Shown here: positions 1 through 8,280 of the stretch, piece by piece | Position numbering within the stretch: the stretch's first letter is position 1 | Layout: every line of letters starts with the position of its first letter | From: Amnibacterium flavum | GTDB lineage: Bacteria > Actinomycetota > Actinomycetes > Actinomycetales > Microbacteriaceae | Assembly (NCBI RefSeq): GCF_003097495.1 | Contig: NZ_QEOP01000001.1 | Coordinates: 682,001 to 746,000, forward strand | DNA length: 64,000 nt | Direction: 5' to 3' | The notes under the pieces: model-generated | Seen by the model: the letters and a program-made list of their open reading frames with translations, nothing else | Told to the model about the DNA's origin: nothing | Databases searched by the model: none | Made by a program: the position numbers and the translations under genes

Positions 1-3000
1 GCCCGGCTGAACCTGAACCTGCTCGGCGAGGCGGTTCTCGGAGACGGGGAGGCTCAGCGGCGACTCGACGGCACCCGACGCCTGCTCGAACGGGACGATG
101 TCGACTACGTGTCGATCAAGGTGTCCTCCGTCGCCGCCGGCCTCTCGATGTGGGCTTTCGACGCCGAGGTCGAGCGCGTCGTCGCGACGCTGCTTCCGCT
201 CTACCGTCTCGCAGCCGCCTCGCCGGAGCCGAAGTTCATCAACCTCGACATGGAGGAGTACCGGGACCTCGACCTGACCCTCGCGGTCTTCATGCGAGTC
301 CTCGATCAGCCCGAACTCGCCGGCCTCGAAGCCGGAGTCGTCCTGCAGGCCTACCTTCCGGATGCCCTTCCCGCCATGAAGCGCCTTCAGGACTGGGCCG
401 CGTCCCGGGTCGCCGCCGGGGGAGCGAGTGTGAAGGTCCGCGTCGTCAAGGGCGCCAACCTCGCGATGGAGCATGTCGATGCGACGCTGCACGACTGGCC
501 CCTGGCGACCTGGTCGAGCAAGCTCGAGACCGACGCCGCCTATCTGCGTCTGCTCGACTGGGCACTGACCCCCGAGCGCACGCGCTCGGTCCGCATCGGG
601 GTGGCGGGGCACAACCTGTTCGACATCGCGTGGACCTGGCTGCTCGCCCAGCGCCGCGGTGTCACGGACCGGATCGACTTCGAGATGCTGCTCGGGATGG
701 CCGCGGGTGGCACCGGCGCCGTCGCCCGCGATGTCGGCGGCGTCATCCTCTACACACCGGTCGTCGACCCGGCGGAGTTCGATGTCGCGATCGCCTACCT
801 GGTGCGCCGCCTCGAGGAGAACGCCAGCGAGGCGAACTTCATGTCGGCCGTCTTCGAGCTCGGCAGCTCGCCGACGGCGTTCGAGCGGGAGCGCGGTCGA
901 TTCCTGGAATCGCTGGCGGCCGTCGGCGACAAGGTTCCCGAGACGAATCGGGTGCAGGACCGGAGATCCGAGAAGCCGCGCGCCATCCACGGGGCCGAGT
1001 ACGCGGGCGCCCCCGACACCGACCCGTCGCTCGCGGCGAATCGGGCCTGGGCGGCACGGCTCCTGCGCGGTGCGCCGGACACTTCGCTCGGCGACGCCGT
1101 GCTGGCCGCCTCGCGGATCGACGACACCGGCATCCTCGACCGGGTGCTCGACACCGTCGGCAGGTCGGCGGTCGGCTGGGCCGAGCAGGGCGGAGAGGAA
1201 CGCGCGCGAGTGCTCGAGCGGGCGGCCGCGGCGCTCGCCGCCCTCCGCGCCGATCTGCTCGAGATCGCGGCGGCCGAGACCGGGAAGACCCTCGCGGAGG
1301 GCGACCCCGAGGTCAGCGAGGCGATCGACTTCGCCCGGTACTACGCCACCCTCGCCCGCGGACTCGACGAGATTCCCGGGGTGACGCACACCAGCGCCCG
1401 GGTCACCGTCGTCGCCCCGCCCTGGAACTTCCCGATCTCGATCGCGGCGGGATCGGTGCTCGCCGCTCTCGCATCGGGCAGCGGCGTCGTCTTCACCCCC
1501 GCCCCCCAGGCCCGTCGCACCGGCGCGGTCCTCGCCGAGGCTCTCTGGCAGGCGGGGATCCCGCGCGAGCTGCTCGCGTTCGTCGACATCGACGAGGACG
1601 GGCTCGGACGAACCCTCATCTCGCACCCGCTGGTCGACCGCGTCCTCCTGACCGGATCGTGGGACACCGCCGCCCTGTTCCGCTCCTGGCGCCACGACCT
1701 CCCCCTGCTCGCGGAGACGAGCGGCAAGAACGCGATCATCGTGACCCCCAGCGCCGACCTCGATCTCGCCGTCGCCGACGTGGTCCGGTCCGCGTTCGGC
1801 CACGCGGGACAGAAGTGCTCGGCCGCGAGTCTCGTCATCCTCGTCGGGTCCGTCGGGCGCTCGAAGCGCTTCCTCGACCAGCTCGTCGATGCGACGGCCT
1901 CGCTGCGCGTCGGGTCGGCCCTCGACCCGCACACGACCATGGGCCCGCTCATCGAACCGGCCTCCGGCAAACTGCTGTCCGCACTGACGGAACTCGAGGC
2001 GGGCCAGCACTGGCTCGTCGAACCGCGCCGGCTCGACGCGGAGGGCCGTCTCTGGACGCCGGGAGTGCGCGACCGCGTCGCCGAGGGATCGGAGTTCCAC
2101 CTCACCGAGTACTTCGGTCCGGTGCTGGGGATCATGCGGGCGCCCAGTCTCGAACGCGCGATCGAACTCCAGAACGCGGTCCCGTACGGGCTGACCGCCG
2201 GACTCCACTCGCTCGATCCGCTCGAGATCGCCGACTGGCTCGAAACGGTCGAGGCGGGCAACCTCTACGTGAACCGGGGTATCACGGGGGCGATCGTCCG
2301 TCGCCACCCGTTCGGCGGATGGAAGCGCTCGAACGTCGGCGGCGGCGCGAAGGCGGGCGGACCGAACGCTCTCCTCGATCTCGTCGATTGGCATCCCCTC
2401 CCTCTCCCACCGGGCAGGAGCATCGCGCTCGACGGCGTCGGCTCCGACGTCGCCCGGGTCATCGAGGCGGCGACCGCGGATCTCCCCTACGAGGGCTTCG
2501 AACTCGTGCGGCAGGGGGCTCGCAGCGATGAGGCGGCCTGGCGGGCCGAATACGGCGTCACCCGAGACGTGTCCGCACTCGGTGTCGAGCGCAACGTGTT
2601 CCGCTACCGCCCCGCCGCGGTGCTGCTGCGCCTGACCGAGAGCGGAAGCGTGTCCGAGCTCGTCCGTGTCCTGGTCGCGGGTGTCCGTGCGGGCGCCGAC
2701 ATCACGCTCTCGCTCGCCCGGCCGCTGTCACCCGGGCTCGCGGGCCTGCTCGAACTGAGGGGTGTGCGTACGCGCGTCGAGGGTGACGAGAGGTTCCTCG
2801 AGCGGGCTCGGGCACGCGAGCTCGCGGGCGGGCGCGTGCGTCTCGTCGGCGACGGGGGCGACGCCGCCGCGCTCGCCGCGGCCACGGGAGGGGATCCCGA
2901 CGTCACCGTCTTCGCGGGCGAGGTCACTGTGGCCGGCCGGCTCGAGCTGCGGCCCTTCCTCCTCGAACAGGCGGTCTCGATCACTGCCCACCGGTTCGGG

Positions 3001-3033
3001 ACGCCGTCGGCTCTGGCGGCCGAGGTCCTCTGA
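1..3033 (+). CDS. putA: Bifunctional proline dehydrogenase / glutamate-semialdehyde dehydrogenase (5' truncated)
   Basis: The frame is open from base 1, so the true start lies outside the window; 1010 residues are present. The N-terminal part is the FAD proline dehydrogenase barrel (motifs VKVRVVKGANLAMEH, DRIDFEMLLGMA). The second part is an NAD aldehyde dehydrogenase that oxidises glutamate gamma-semialdehyde to glutamate, with the nucleophilic Cys in GQKCSAAS (codon 1816-1818) and the general-base Glu in LLAETSGKN (codon 1714-1716). Residues after about nt 2400 form the extra C-terminal region common in actinobacterial PutA. It converges on an Lrp-type regulator with a 6-bp gap and lies next to arginine/ornithine catabolic genes, to which its dehydrogenase half can be linked. 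The family assignment is secure; the truncation is only the window edge. Confidence 0.97.
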   Translation, partial: ARLNLNLLGEAVLGDGEAQRRLDGTRRLLERDDVDYVSIKVSSVAAGLSMWAFDAEVERVVATLLPLYRLAAASPEPKFINLDMEEYRDLDLTLAVFMRVLDQPELAGLEAGVVLQAYLPDALPAMKRLQDWAASRVAAGGASVKVRVVKGANLAMEHVDATLHDWPLATWSSKLETDAAYLRLLDWALTPERTRSVRIGVAGHNLFDIAWTWLLAQRRGVTDRIDFEMLLGMAAGGTGAVARDVGGVILYTPVVDPAEFDVAIAYLVRRLEENASEANFMSAVFELGSSPTAFERERGRFLESLAAVGDKVPETNRVQDRRSEKPRAIHGAEYAGAPDTDPSLAANRAWAARLLRGAPDTSLGDAVLAASRIDDTGILDRVLDTVGRSAVGWAEQGGEERARVLERAAAALAALRADLLEIAAAETGKTLAEGDPEVSEAIDFARYYATLARGLDEIPGVTHTSARVTVVAPPWNFPISIAAGSVLAALASGSGVVFTPAPQARRTGAVLAEALWQAGIPRELLAFVDIDEDGLGRTLISHPLVDRVLLTGSWDTAALFRSWRHDLPLLAETSGKNAIIVTPSADLDLAVADVVRSAFGHAGQKCSAASLVILVGSVGRSKRFLDQLVDATASLRVGSALDPHTTMGPLIEPASGKLLSALTELEAGQHWLVEPRRLDAEGRLWTPGVRDRVAEGSEFHLTEYFGPVLGIMRAPSLERAIELQNAVPYGLTAGLHSLDPLEIADWLETVEAGNLYVNRGITGAIVRRHPFGGWKRSNVGGGAKAGGPNALLDLVDWHPLPLPPGRSIALDGVGSDVARVIEAATADLPYEGFELVRQGARSDEAAWRAEYGVTRDVSALGVERNVFRYRPAAVLLRLTESGSVSELVRVLVAGVRAGADITLSLARPLSPGLAGLLELRGVRTRVEGDERFLERARARELAGGRVRLVGDGGDAAALAAATGGDPDVTVFAGEVTVAGRLELRPFLLEQAVSITAHRFGTPSALAAEVL

Positions 3034-3039
3034 GCCCAT

Positions 3040-3477
3040 TCAGTCCATGCTGCGATGGACGAGGCGAGAGAGAACGATCGCGCTGCGGGTGTGGTCGACG
3101 TTCGGCGCGACCCTGACGCGTTCGAGCGCCATCTCGAGGCTGGGGATGTCCCGGCTCCGCATGCGCACGATCGCATCGGCGCTGCCGGTGACCGTTCCCG
3201 CGTCGATGACCTCGGGGACGGCTGAGAGGATGCGCTTCAGCTCGGCGGGAGCGACGGTGCCCCGGCAGAAGAGCTCCACGTAGGCCTCCGTGCTCTTGCC
3301 TTCGATCTCGGGGTCCACCTGAATGGTGAAGGCGCGGATCACGCCGGTCGCCACCAGACGGTCGACCCGGCGTTTGACCGCGGAAGCCGACAGGCCTACC
3401 ACGGCCCCGATATCGCCGTAGCCCGAACGGGCGTTGAGTCGGAGGAGATCCAGGATGCGGTGATCGATGCTGTCCAC
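3040..3477 (-). CDS. Lrp/AsnC-family transcriptional regulator
   Basis: This is a 145-residue protein of normal Lrp/AsnC length. It has an N-terminal winged helix-turn-helix (about residues 3-50, SIDHRILDLLRLNARSGYGD followed by SASAVKRRVDRL) and a C-terminal RAM/ligand-sensing domain. The GTG start is supported by a TAGACT -10 element ending exactly 6 nt upstream, which predicts a leaderless mRNA. It is divergent from the DDAH-like/rocD pair across 125 bp and convergent with putA. Lrp-type regulators often control arginine, ornithine or proline catabolism, so control of the divergent operon, with an amino acid as effector, is the likely role. The effector is inference. Confidence 0.93.
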   Translation of the reverse strand: MDSIDHRILDLLRLNARSGYGDIGAVVGLSASAVKRRVDRLVATGVIRAFTIQVDPEIEGKSTEAYVELFCRGTVAPAELKRILSAVPEVIDAGTVTGSADAIVRMRSRDIPSLEMALERVRVAPNVDHTRSAIVLSRLVHRSMD

Positions 3478-3483
3478 CCCGAG

Positions 3484-3489
3484 AGTCTA
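3484..3489 (-). promoter_or_regulatory. -10 element of the leaderless lrp promoter (TAGACT)
   Basis: TAGACT on the minus strand is separated by 6 nt from the GTG start at 3477. This is the spacing expected when transcription starts at the start codon. Confidence 0.6.
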
Positions 3490-3602
3490 CGGCGGAATCT
3501 TGCGCTGAAGCCAGCAATACGCACGATCACAGCGCCGCAGGGGGTAACGACGCGCCGAAGTTTCGTGACAATGGCTGTTGACGAAATAGAGGAGAGCTCC
3601 GC

Positions 3603-4466
3603 ATGACCATCACCGACACCGCCGCGGCCCCGCGGACGGAGGCCCGTGTGGCCCATCACCGTACCTACCTCATGTGCAGGCCCGACCACTTCACGGTCAG
3701 CTACCGGATCAACCCCTGGATGCACCCGGACACTCCCACCGACACCGCGCTCGCGCTCCGCCAGTGGGACGAGCTCTACCGGGTCTTCGTGGGTCTCGGT
3801 CACGACGTCGAGCTCATCGAGCAGGATGCAGAGCTTCCCGACATGGTCTACGCGGCGAACGGCGGCTTCACCCTCGACGGGATCGCCTACTCCGCCCGCT
3901 TCGCGCACGCGGAACGCGCCGCGGAGGGTCCTCTCTACGCCGCCTGGTTCGGTGCGCACGGATTCTCGGTCGCCGACGCCGCTCAGATCAACGAGGGCGA
4001 AGGCGACTTCCTGCTCGCGGGCGACGTCATCCTCGCCGGATCGGGATTCCGCAGCACCGTCGACAGTCAGGACGAGCTCGCCGCCGTCACGGGCCGGGAG
4101 GTCATCGGGCTCACACTCGTCGACCCCCGCTTCTACCACCTCGACACCGCCCTCGTAGTGCTCGACCCCCTTCCCGAAGAGGGCTCGGCCCCGACCATCG
4201 CCTACCTGCCCGCCGCCTTCGATGAGGCCAGCAGGGCCGTGCTCGAGCAGCGGTTCCCCGATGCGATCCTCGTCTCCGATGATGACGCGGTCTGGCTCGG
4301 CCTCAACGCGATCAGCGACGGCCTGAACGTGGTCATCGCCGCACGTGCCACCGGTTTCGAGGCGCAGCTGCGCGAGCGCGGGTACAACCCGATCGGCGTC
4401 GATCTGTCCGAACTGCTCCGCGGCGGAGGGGGAGTCAAGTGCTGCACACTCGAACTGCGCCGCTGA
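3603..4466 (+). CDS. DDAH / arginine dihydrolase-like guanidino-group hydrolase
   Basis: This 287-residue protein belongs to the guanidino-group-modifying (amidinotransferase fold) superfamily. Visible motifs are INPWM (residues 36-40), DMVYAANGG (80-88), EGEGD (131-135), YHLDT (178-182, catalytic His179) and GGGGVKCCTLE (274-284, nucleophilic Cys280 expected). Annotation pipelines usually call this dimethylarginine dimethylaminohydrolase. However, the next gene overlaps it by 28 bp and is ornithine aminotransferase, which cannot use citrulline. Cyanobacterial arginine dihydrolases (ArgZ/AgrE) share this fold and release ornithine, ammonia and CO2, which would make the neighbouring genes a continuous arginine-to-glutamate route. 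The ATG start has a GAGGAG ribosome-binding site at 3589-3594. The family is secure; the substrate is inference. Confidence 0.85.
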   Translation: MTITDTAAAPRTEARVAHHRTYLMCRPDHFTVSYRINPWMHPDTPTDTALALRQWDELYRVFVGLGHDVELIEQDAELPDMVYAANGGFTLDGIAYSARFAHAERAAEGPLYAAWFGAHGFSVADAAQINEGEGDFLLAGDVILAGSGFRSTVDSQDELAAVTGREVIGLTLVDPRFYHLDTALVVLDPLPEEGSAPTIAYLPAAFDEASRAVLEQRFPDAILVSDDDAVWLGLNAISDGLNVVIAARATGFEAQLRERGYNPIGVDLSELLRGGGGVKCCTLELRR

Positions 4467-5659
4467 GCACCGAGAAGGGCTCAGGCCCCCTCGCCCACAA
4501 CTACTCGCCGCTGCCGGTCACGATCGCCAGCGGGGAGGGCGCGTGGCTGACCGACGTCGACGGGCACCGCTACCTCGACTTCCTCGCCGCGTACTCCGCG
4601 GTCAACTTCGGGCACGGTCACCCGGGACTGATCTCCGTCGCGCGGGACCAGCTCGACACTCTCACGCTCACCAGTCGCGCCTTCGACAACGATCGGCTGC
4701 GCCCATTCGCCGCCGCTCTCACCCGCCTGGCGGGCAAGGACATGATGCTTCCGATGAACACGGGCGCCGAAGCGGTCGAATCGGGCATCAAGGTCGCGCG
4801 CGCATGGGGATACCGGGTCAAGGGCGTGCCGGCGGACCAGGCGACGATCATCGTCGCCGCCGGCAACTTCCACGGCCGCACGACCACCATCGTCGGCTTC
4901 AGCGACGACCCCGAGGCGCGAGACGACTTCGGGCCGTTCGCTCCCGGATTCCGCACCGTTCCGTACGGCGATGCCGAGGCGCTCGCCGCAGCCATCGATG
5001 AGACGACGGTGGCCGTGCTGATCGAGCCCATCCAGGGCGAGGCCGGTGTCATCGTTCCCCCCGAGGGGTATCTGCGAGCGGTGCGCACTGTCTGCACCGA
5101 CGCGAACGTGCTCTTCATCGCCGACGAGATCCAGTCGGGTCTCGGGCGCACCGGCGAGACATTCGCCTGCGACCTCTTCGGCGTCGTGCCGGACCTGTAC
5201 CTGCTCGGCAAGGCCCTCGGGGGCGGCATCGTCCCGGTGTCCGCGGTGGTCGGCTCGAGCGACGTGCTCGGCGTCCTGCAGCCCGGCCAGCACGGATCGA
5301 CCTTCGGCGGCAACCCGCTCGCCGCCGCGGTGGGCACCGCCGTCGTCGAGCTGCTCGAGACCGGCGAATACCAGGCGAGAGCCCGCGAGCTGGGATCCGT
5401 GCTGCAGGAACGCCTGCAGGCCCTCGTGGGTCACGGACTCACCGCGGTCCGCGGGGCGGGCCTCTGGGCCGGGGCCGACGTCGATCCGGCGCTCGGCAGC
5501 GGCCGTGACATCGCCCTCGCGATGCTCGACGAGGGGATCCTGGTCAAGGACACCCACGGTCAGACTCTGCGCTTCGCGCCGCCGCTGGTCATCGAGCTCG
5601 CCGACCTCGAGTGGGCCCTCGACCGCCTCGAGGCGGTCCTCGAGCGCGCCCGCGGCTGA
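4439..5659 (+). CDS. rocD: Ornithine--oxo-acid aminotransferase
   Basis: This is a 406-residue class III PLP aminotransferase that converts ornithine and 2-oxoglutarate to glutamate semialdehyde and glutamate. PLP-site features are MNTGAEAVESG (106-116), the Asp in FIADEIQSG (Asp229) and the Schiff-base Lys258 in LLGKALGGG; GSTFGGNPLA is also typical. The GTG start at 4439 lies inside the 3' end of the preceding gene (28-bp overlap), indicating one transcript and coupled translation. The product feeds the glutamate-semialdehyde dehydrogenase half of PutA encoded just upstream. It ends 19 bp before the convergent membrane-protein gene, with a shared hairpin terminator between them. Confidence 0.95.
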   Translation: MLHTRTAPLSTEKGSGPLAHNYSPLPVTIASGEGAWLTDVDGHRYLDFLAAYSAVNFGHGHPGLISVARDQLDTLTLTSRAFDNDRLRPFAAALTRLAGKDMMLPMNTGAEAVESGIKVARAWGYRVKGVPADQATIIVAAGNFHGRTTTIVGFSDDPEARDDFGPFAPGFRTVPYGDAEALAAAIDETTVAVLIEPIQGEAGVIVPPEGYLRAVRTVCTDANVLFIADEIQSGLGRTGETFACDLFGVVPDLYLLGKALGGGIVPVSAVVGSSDVLGVLQPGQHGSTFGGNPLAAAVGTAVVELLETGEYQARARELGSVLQERLQALVGHGLTAVRGAGLWAGADVDPALGSGRDIALAMLDEGILVKDTHGQTLRFAPPLVIELADLEWALDRLEAVLERARG

Positions 5660-5664
5660 CCTGT

Positions 5665-5700
5665 CGAGGTGCCGGGCCCTAAATGGGGTTCGGCACCTCG
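5665..5700. terminator. Bidirectional hairpin terminator between rocD and the convergent membrane-protein gene
   Basis: CGAGGTGCCG (5665-5674) pairs perfectly with CGGCACCTCG (5691-5700), with further G/C pairing inside. It overlaps the last codons of the minus-strand gene. Confidence 0.65.
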
Positions 5701-6785
5701 AAGTGCATCTGCACCGTGTCCTGACTGGAACGCACGGCGACCCGGTCGAAGACCATGCGCATCGTGGCGACGTAGGGCGCGAGCTGGTTGCGCGAGGGGC
5801 GGGTGCCTCGGGTGAACGTGCCGACGAGGTCGACATGCGTCTCACCGTCCTGCGCCGTCACCGTGAGTACGACGTCGACGCCCGGCCAGGACTCCGCGAG
5901 ACGCTCGAGCACCGCCCGCAGAGCCGCACGCTGTGCGGGCTGCCAGGCATCCGATTCGCGGTCGGGGTCCGAGAGATCGACGCCGAGCTCCTCGAGCCAG
6001 GATCGGTCGGTCTCGTCGACGAGGGTGGATCGCAGTGAGCTCGCCAGCATGCGTGCGTGGTCGCTCTCGTGGCTCGTGAGCCGGCCGGTCGAGACCACGC
6101 TCGACAGCAGAGGGAGGATCTCGCGGCTGAGCAGCGCCAGGCGGTCGGCCTCGATCTCCGCGGTCAGCGTCGCCGACTGCGTTCCGACGCTCGCGGCCGA
6201 GCGGGCGGTCTCCCGCCAGGCGGTCAGGTCACCGACGAGCGAACGGGAGAAAGCGGCCGCCGCGATCCCCCCGCCGAGCACCGGGGCGGTGATGACGATC
6301 GAGAACACGAGGGGTGGGACGTCGGTCACGAGGCTGTGCATGTGCACGAGCGGAACCCCGGCGACCACGAAGGCCATGACGACGGCGGCGACCACGAGTT
6401 CGCGGGCCGGACGGTAGCAGCCGAGAGGGAACATGAGGATCGCGACCACGAGCGCTCCCCAATCGTTCAGCACATGGGTGTCCGCGCCGAGCTTCGAGAC
6501 GGCCTCCAGCCAGACGGCGAGGGCGAGGAGCGCGAGGAACGCGATCGCGCTGCCGCGCCGGAACGGGGCCCGGAACGGGCTGGCGGAGACGACGAGGACC
6601 GTCAGCGCGGCGGCGAGACTGGCGAGCGAGCCGATGACGGCCCACGGTCGGGTGATCTCGGGGACTGACATCGCGGTGAAGGTCGTCGCGATGACAACGG
6701 CGATCGCCGTGGCGAGGAACACGGTGAAGCGCGCAGTGATGCCTCCCAGCGGGTCGAGGGTCTGCGGGGTGTCGGCTGCACTCAT
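5679..6785 (-). CDS. Six-TM membrane protein coupled to a histidine-kinase-like gene
   Basis: This 368-residue protein has about six hydrophobic segments in its first 210 residues (for example FTVFLATAIAVVIATTF, SLAAALTVLVVSA and PPLVFSIVITAPVLGGG), followed by a soluble C-terminal part of about 150 residues. The soluble part ends in beta-rich sequence (VDVVLTVTAQDGETHVDLVG) that loosely recalls a histidine-kinase ATPase domain but shows no N, G1 or G2 box. The chosen ATG overlaps the stop of the preceding gene as ATGA (6782-6785), so the two are translationally coupled; a longer open frame upstream is an artefact of that gene. It may be a degenerate partner of the adjacent kinase-like protein. 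No function is recognised. Confidence 0.75.
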   Translation of the reverse strand: MSAADTPQTLDPLGGITARFTVFLATAIAVVIATTFTAMSVPEITRPWAVIGSLASLAAALTVLVVSASPFRAPFRRGSAIAFLALLALAVWLEAVSKLGADTHVLNDWGALVVAILMFPLGCYRPARELVVAAVVMAFVVAGVPLVHMHSLVTDVPPLVFSIVITAPVLGGGIAAAAFSRSLVGDLTAWRETARSAASVGTQSATLTAEIEADRLALLSREILPLLSSVVSTGRLTSHESDHARMLASSLRSTLVDETDRSWLEELGVDLSDPDRESDAWQPAQRAALRAVLERLAESWPGVDVVLTVTAQDGETHVDLVGTFTRGTRPSRNQLAPYVATMRMVFDRVAVRSSQDTVQMHFEVPNPI

Positions 6786-7975
6786 CGGTTCTGTCCGACC
6801 GGGTCGTCGAGCTGGCGGATGGGCACGGTGAGAAGGACTGACGTTCCGCTTCCAGGGGTGCTCCAGATCGTGGAGCGCCCGCCGATGGCTTCGAGGCGCG
6901 CCTGCACCGACGCTCGCAGGCCCAGTCGAGCCGGGTCCAGCGAAGCCAGGTCGAACCCGACGCCGTCGTCGTTGACCATCACCGAGATCTCCTCCGCGCT
7001 GCTCATGAGGACGACCTCGACGTTCTTCGCCCGCGCGTGGCGGTCGACGTTGTCCAGACACTGGTCGAGTGCGCGGATCAGCTCACGCGCGTCTTCGTCG
7101 CGGAGCAGGTCCAGCGCCGCGCCGTCGCCGACGATGCTGACCTCGACGTCGGCCAGCCGTTCTGGATCGATCAGCTGCGCGAGCCGGTCGTCGATCGGCG
7201 TCTCGAGCTCATTGCCCAGCCAGTCGCCCGAGGTGAGCAGCGCGATGGTGTCGGCCAGACGGGCGATGGTCCGCGCGTTGAGCGTGCCGGGTTCCGTCGT
7301 GGCGAGCGTCGTGAGGTCGCCGAGGACCGTGTCGTGCAGGACCGCGGTGGACTGAAGTGCGATGCGCCGCCGCGCACTGGTCTCGGCTTGCGACGCATCC
7401 GCCCGTTCGAACGCCGCGGCCGCCCGGCGCCCGCTCTTCCGAGCCGATTCGAGGGCGGTGAGGACGAGGAACAGGATGGCCCAGATGATGAGCGACGGCA
7501 GGTCGACGGCCCACTGCCCGCCGGTGATGAAGGCGGCGAGACCGAAGATCGTCTGCGCGAGCAGGATCGCGACCGTGCAGGCGAGAGCGGCATGACCCGA
7601 GCGCCAGACGAGGGTGCCGAAAGTCACCGTCGCGACAGTGATCGTCGAGAAGAAGTAGGTGTCGGTCGAGATCGGCCCCGGGGCGACCACCGCGATCTGC
7701 CAGGTGGTGAGAGCGATCCCTGCTGCGCCGACGATGACGGCGCTCAGCACGACTCCGGCGCCGTAGGCCCAGCGCAGCATGCTGCCCGCGGCGGCGACGA
7801 GAGCGAACCCGGCCACCACCCACAGCGTGACGCTCCACTCGCCGGTCGCACTCGCGATCATGGCCGCACTCGTGGCACCGGCGACGAGGAGGATCATCGC
7901 GAACCAGTAGGACCCGGCGGCGATGCCTCTATTGGTCGTCGTCGCCGCCCTGGTGTTCGGCAGCATCATGGTCAC
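6782..7975 (-). CDS. Sensor histidine kinase-like membrane protein (NarL/DesK type)
   Basis: This 397-residue protein has about five to six N-terminal membrane segments (residues 20-175). A short phospho-acceptor-like helix with HDTVLGDL (His214) follows, then a HATPase_c domain with the N box LDQCLDNVDRHA (Asn309), G1 box NDDGVGF (335-341) and G2 box GSGTSV (375-380). This matches HisKA_3-type kinases, in which the phosphorylated His is followed by Asp. The GTG start is preceded by TAACCT with 6-nt spacing, a leaderless signal. It is coupled to a second membrane protein, but neither side in view encodes a response regulator, so it may signal to a distant regulator or act by another mechanism. 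Confidence 0.85.
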   Translation of the reverse strand: MTMMLPNTRAATTTNRGIAAGSYWFAMILLVAGATSAAMIASATGEWSVTLWVVAGFALVAAAGSMLRWAYGAGVVLSAVIVGAAGIALTTWQIAVVAPGPISTDTYFFSTITVATVTFGTLVWRSGHAALACTVAILLAQTIFGLAAFITGGQWAVDLPSLIIWAILFLVLTALESARKSGRRAAAAFERADASQAETSARRRIALQSTAVLHDTVLGDLTTLATTEPGTLNARTIARLADTIALLTSGDWLGNELETPIDDRLAQLIDPERLADVEVSIVGDGAALDLLRDEDARELIRALDQCLDNVDRHARAKNVEVVLMSSAEEISVMVNDDGVGFDLASLDPARLGLRASVQARLEAIGGRSTIWSTPGSGTSVLLTVPIRQLDDPVGQNR

Positions 7976-7981
7976 GTGAGC

Positions 7982-7987
7982 AGGTTA
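7982..7987 (-). promoter_or_regulatory. -10 element of the leaderless kinase promoter (TAACCT)
   Basis: TAACCT on the minus strand, then 6 nt, then the GTG start at 7975. Confidence 0.55.
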
Positions 7988-8268
7988 TGGCGCGCGAAGA
8001 CCGGACGCCCCTCGGCTCGCGGAACGCGTCGACGCGCGCGGCTCCCCGTCGATGCTCAGGAAGAGCGGGGGTCGCGACGAGGAACGACGGCGAGTCGCCG
8101 GCGATGATTCTCCGCGGGCGCGTGAGTACGCCGCCAAGCGGGACTCGGGTGACCTTCGACGTTCGGCCCGAACGCCCCGCCACGAGGAGTGGATCGGGTG
8201 GCACGGCGGGCCCGATCGGTGCACCGAAAGCGCAGATGCCGGAAACAATGCCGCAATACGCCCCTGGG

Positions 8269-8274
8269 TAGGCT
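8269..8274 (+). promoter_or_regulatory. -10 element of the leaderless ATP-grasp operon promoter (TAGGCT)
   Basis: TAGGCT is followed by 6 nt and the ATG at 8281. No Shine-Dalgarno sequence is present, which supports a leaderless transcript for the three-gene operon. Confidence 0.6.
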
Positions 8275-8280
8275 CTGGAT

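Larger units (their letters stand above)
7976..8280. other. Divergent intergenic region with two leaderless-type promoters
   Basis: These 305 bp separate the divergent kinase-like gene and the ATP-grasp operon. The two -10 elements, TAACCT at 7982-7987 (minus) and TAGGCT at 8269-8274 (plus), each lie 6 nt from their start codon. The roughly 280 bp between them is GC-rich, and no gene, repeat or RNA was recognised in it. Confidence 0.6.
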
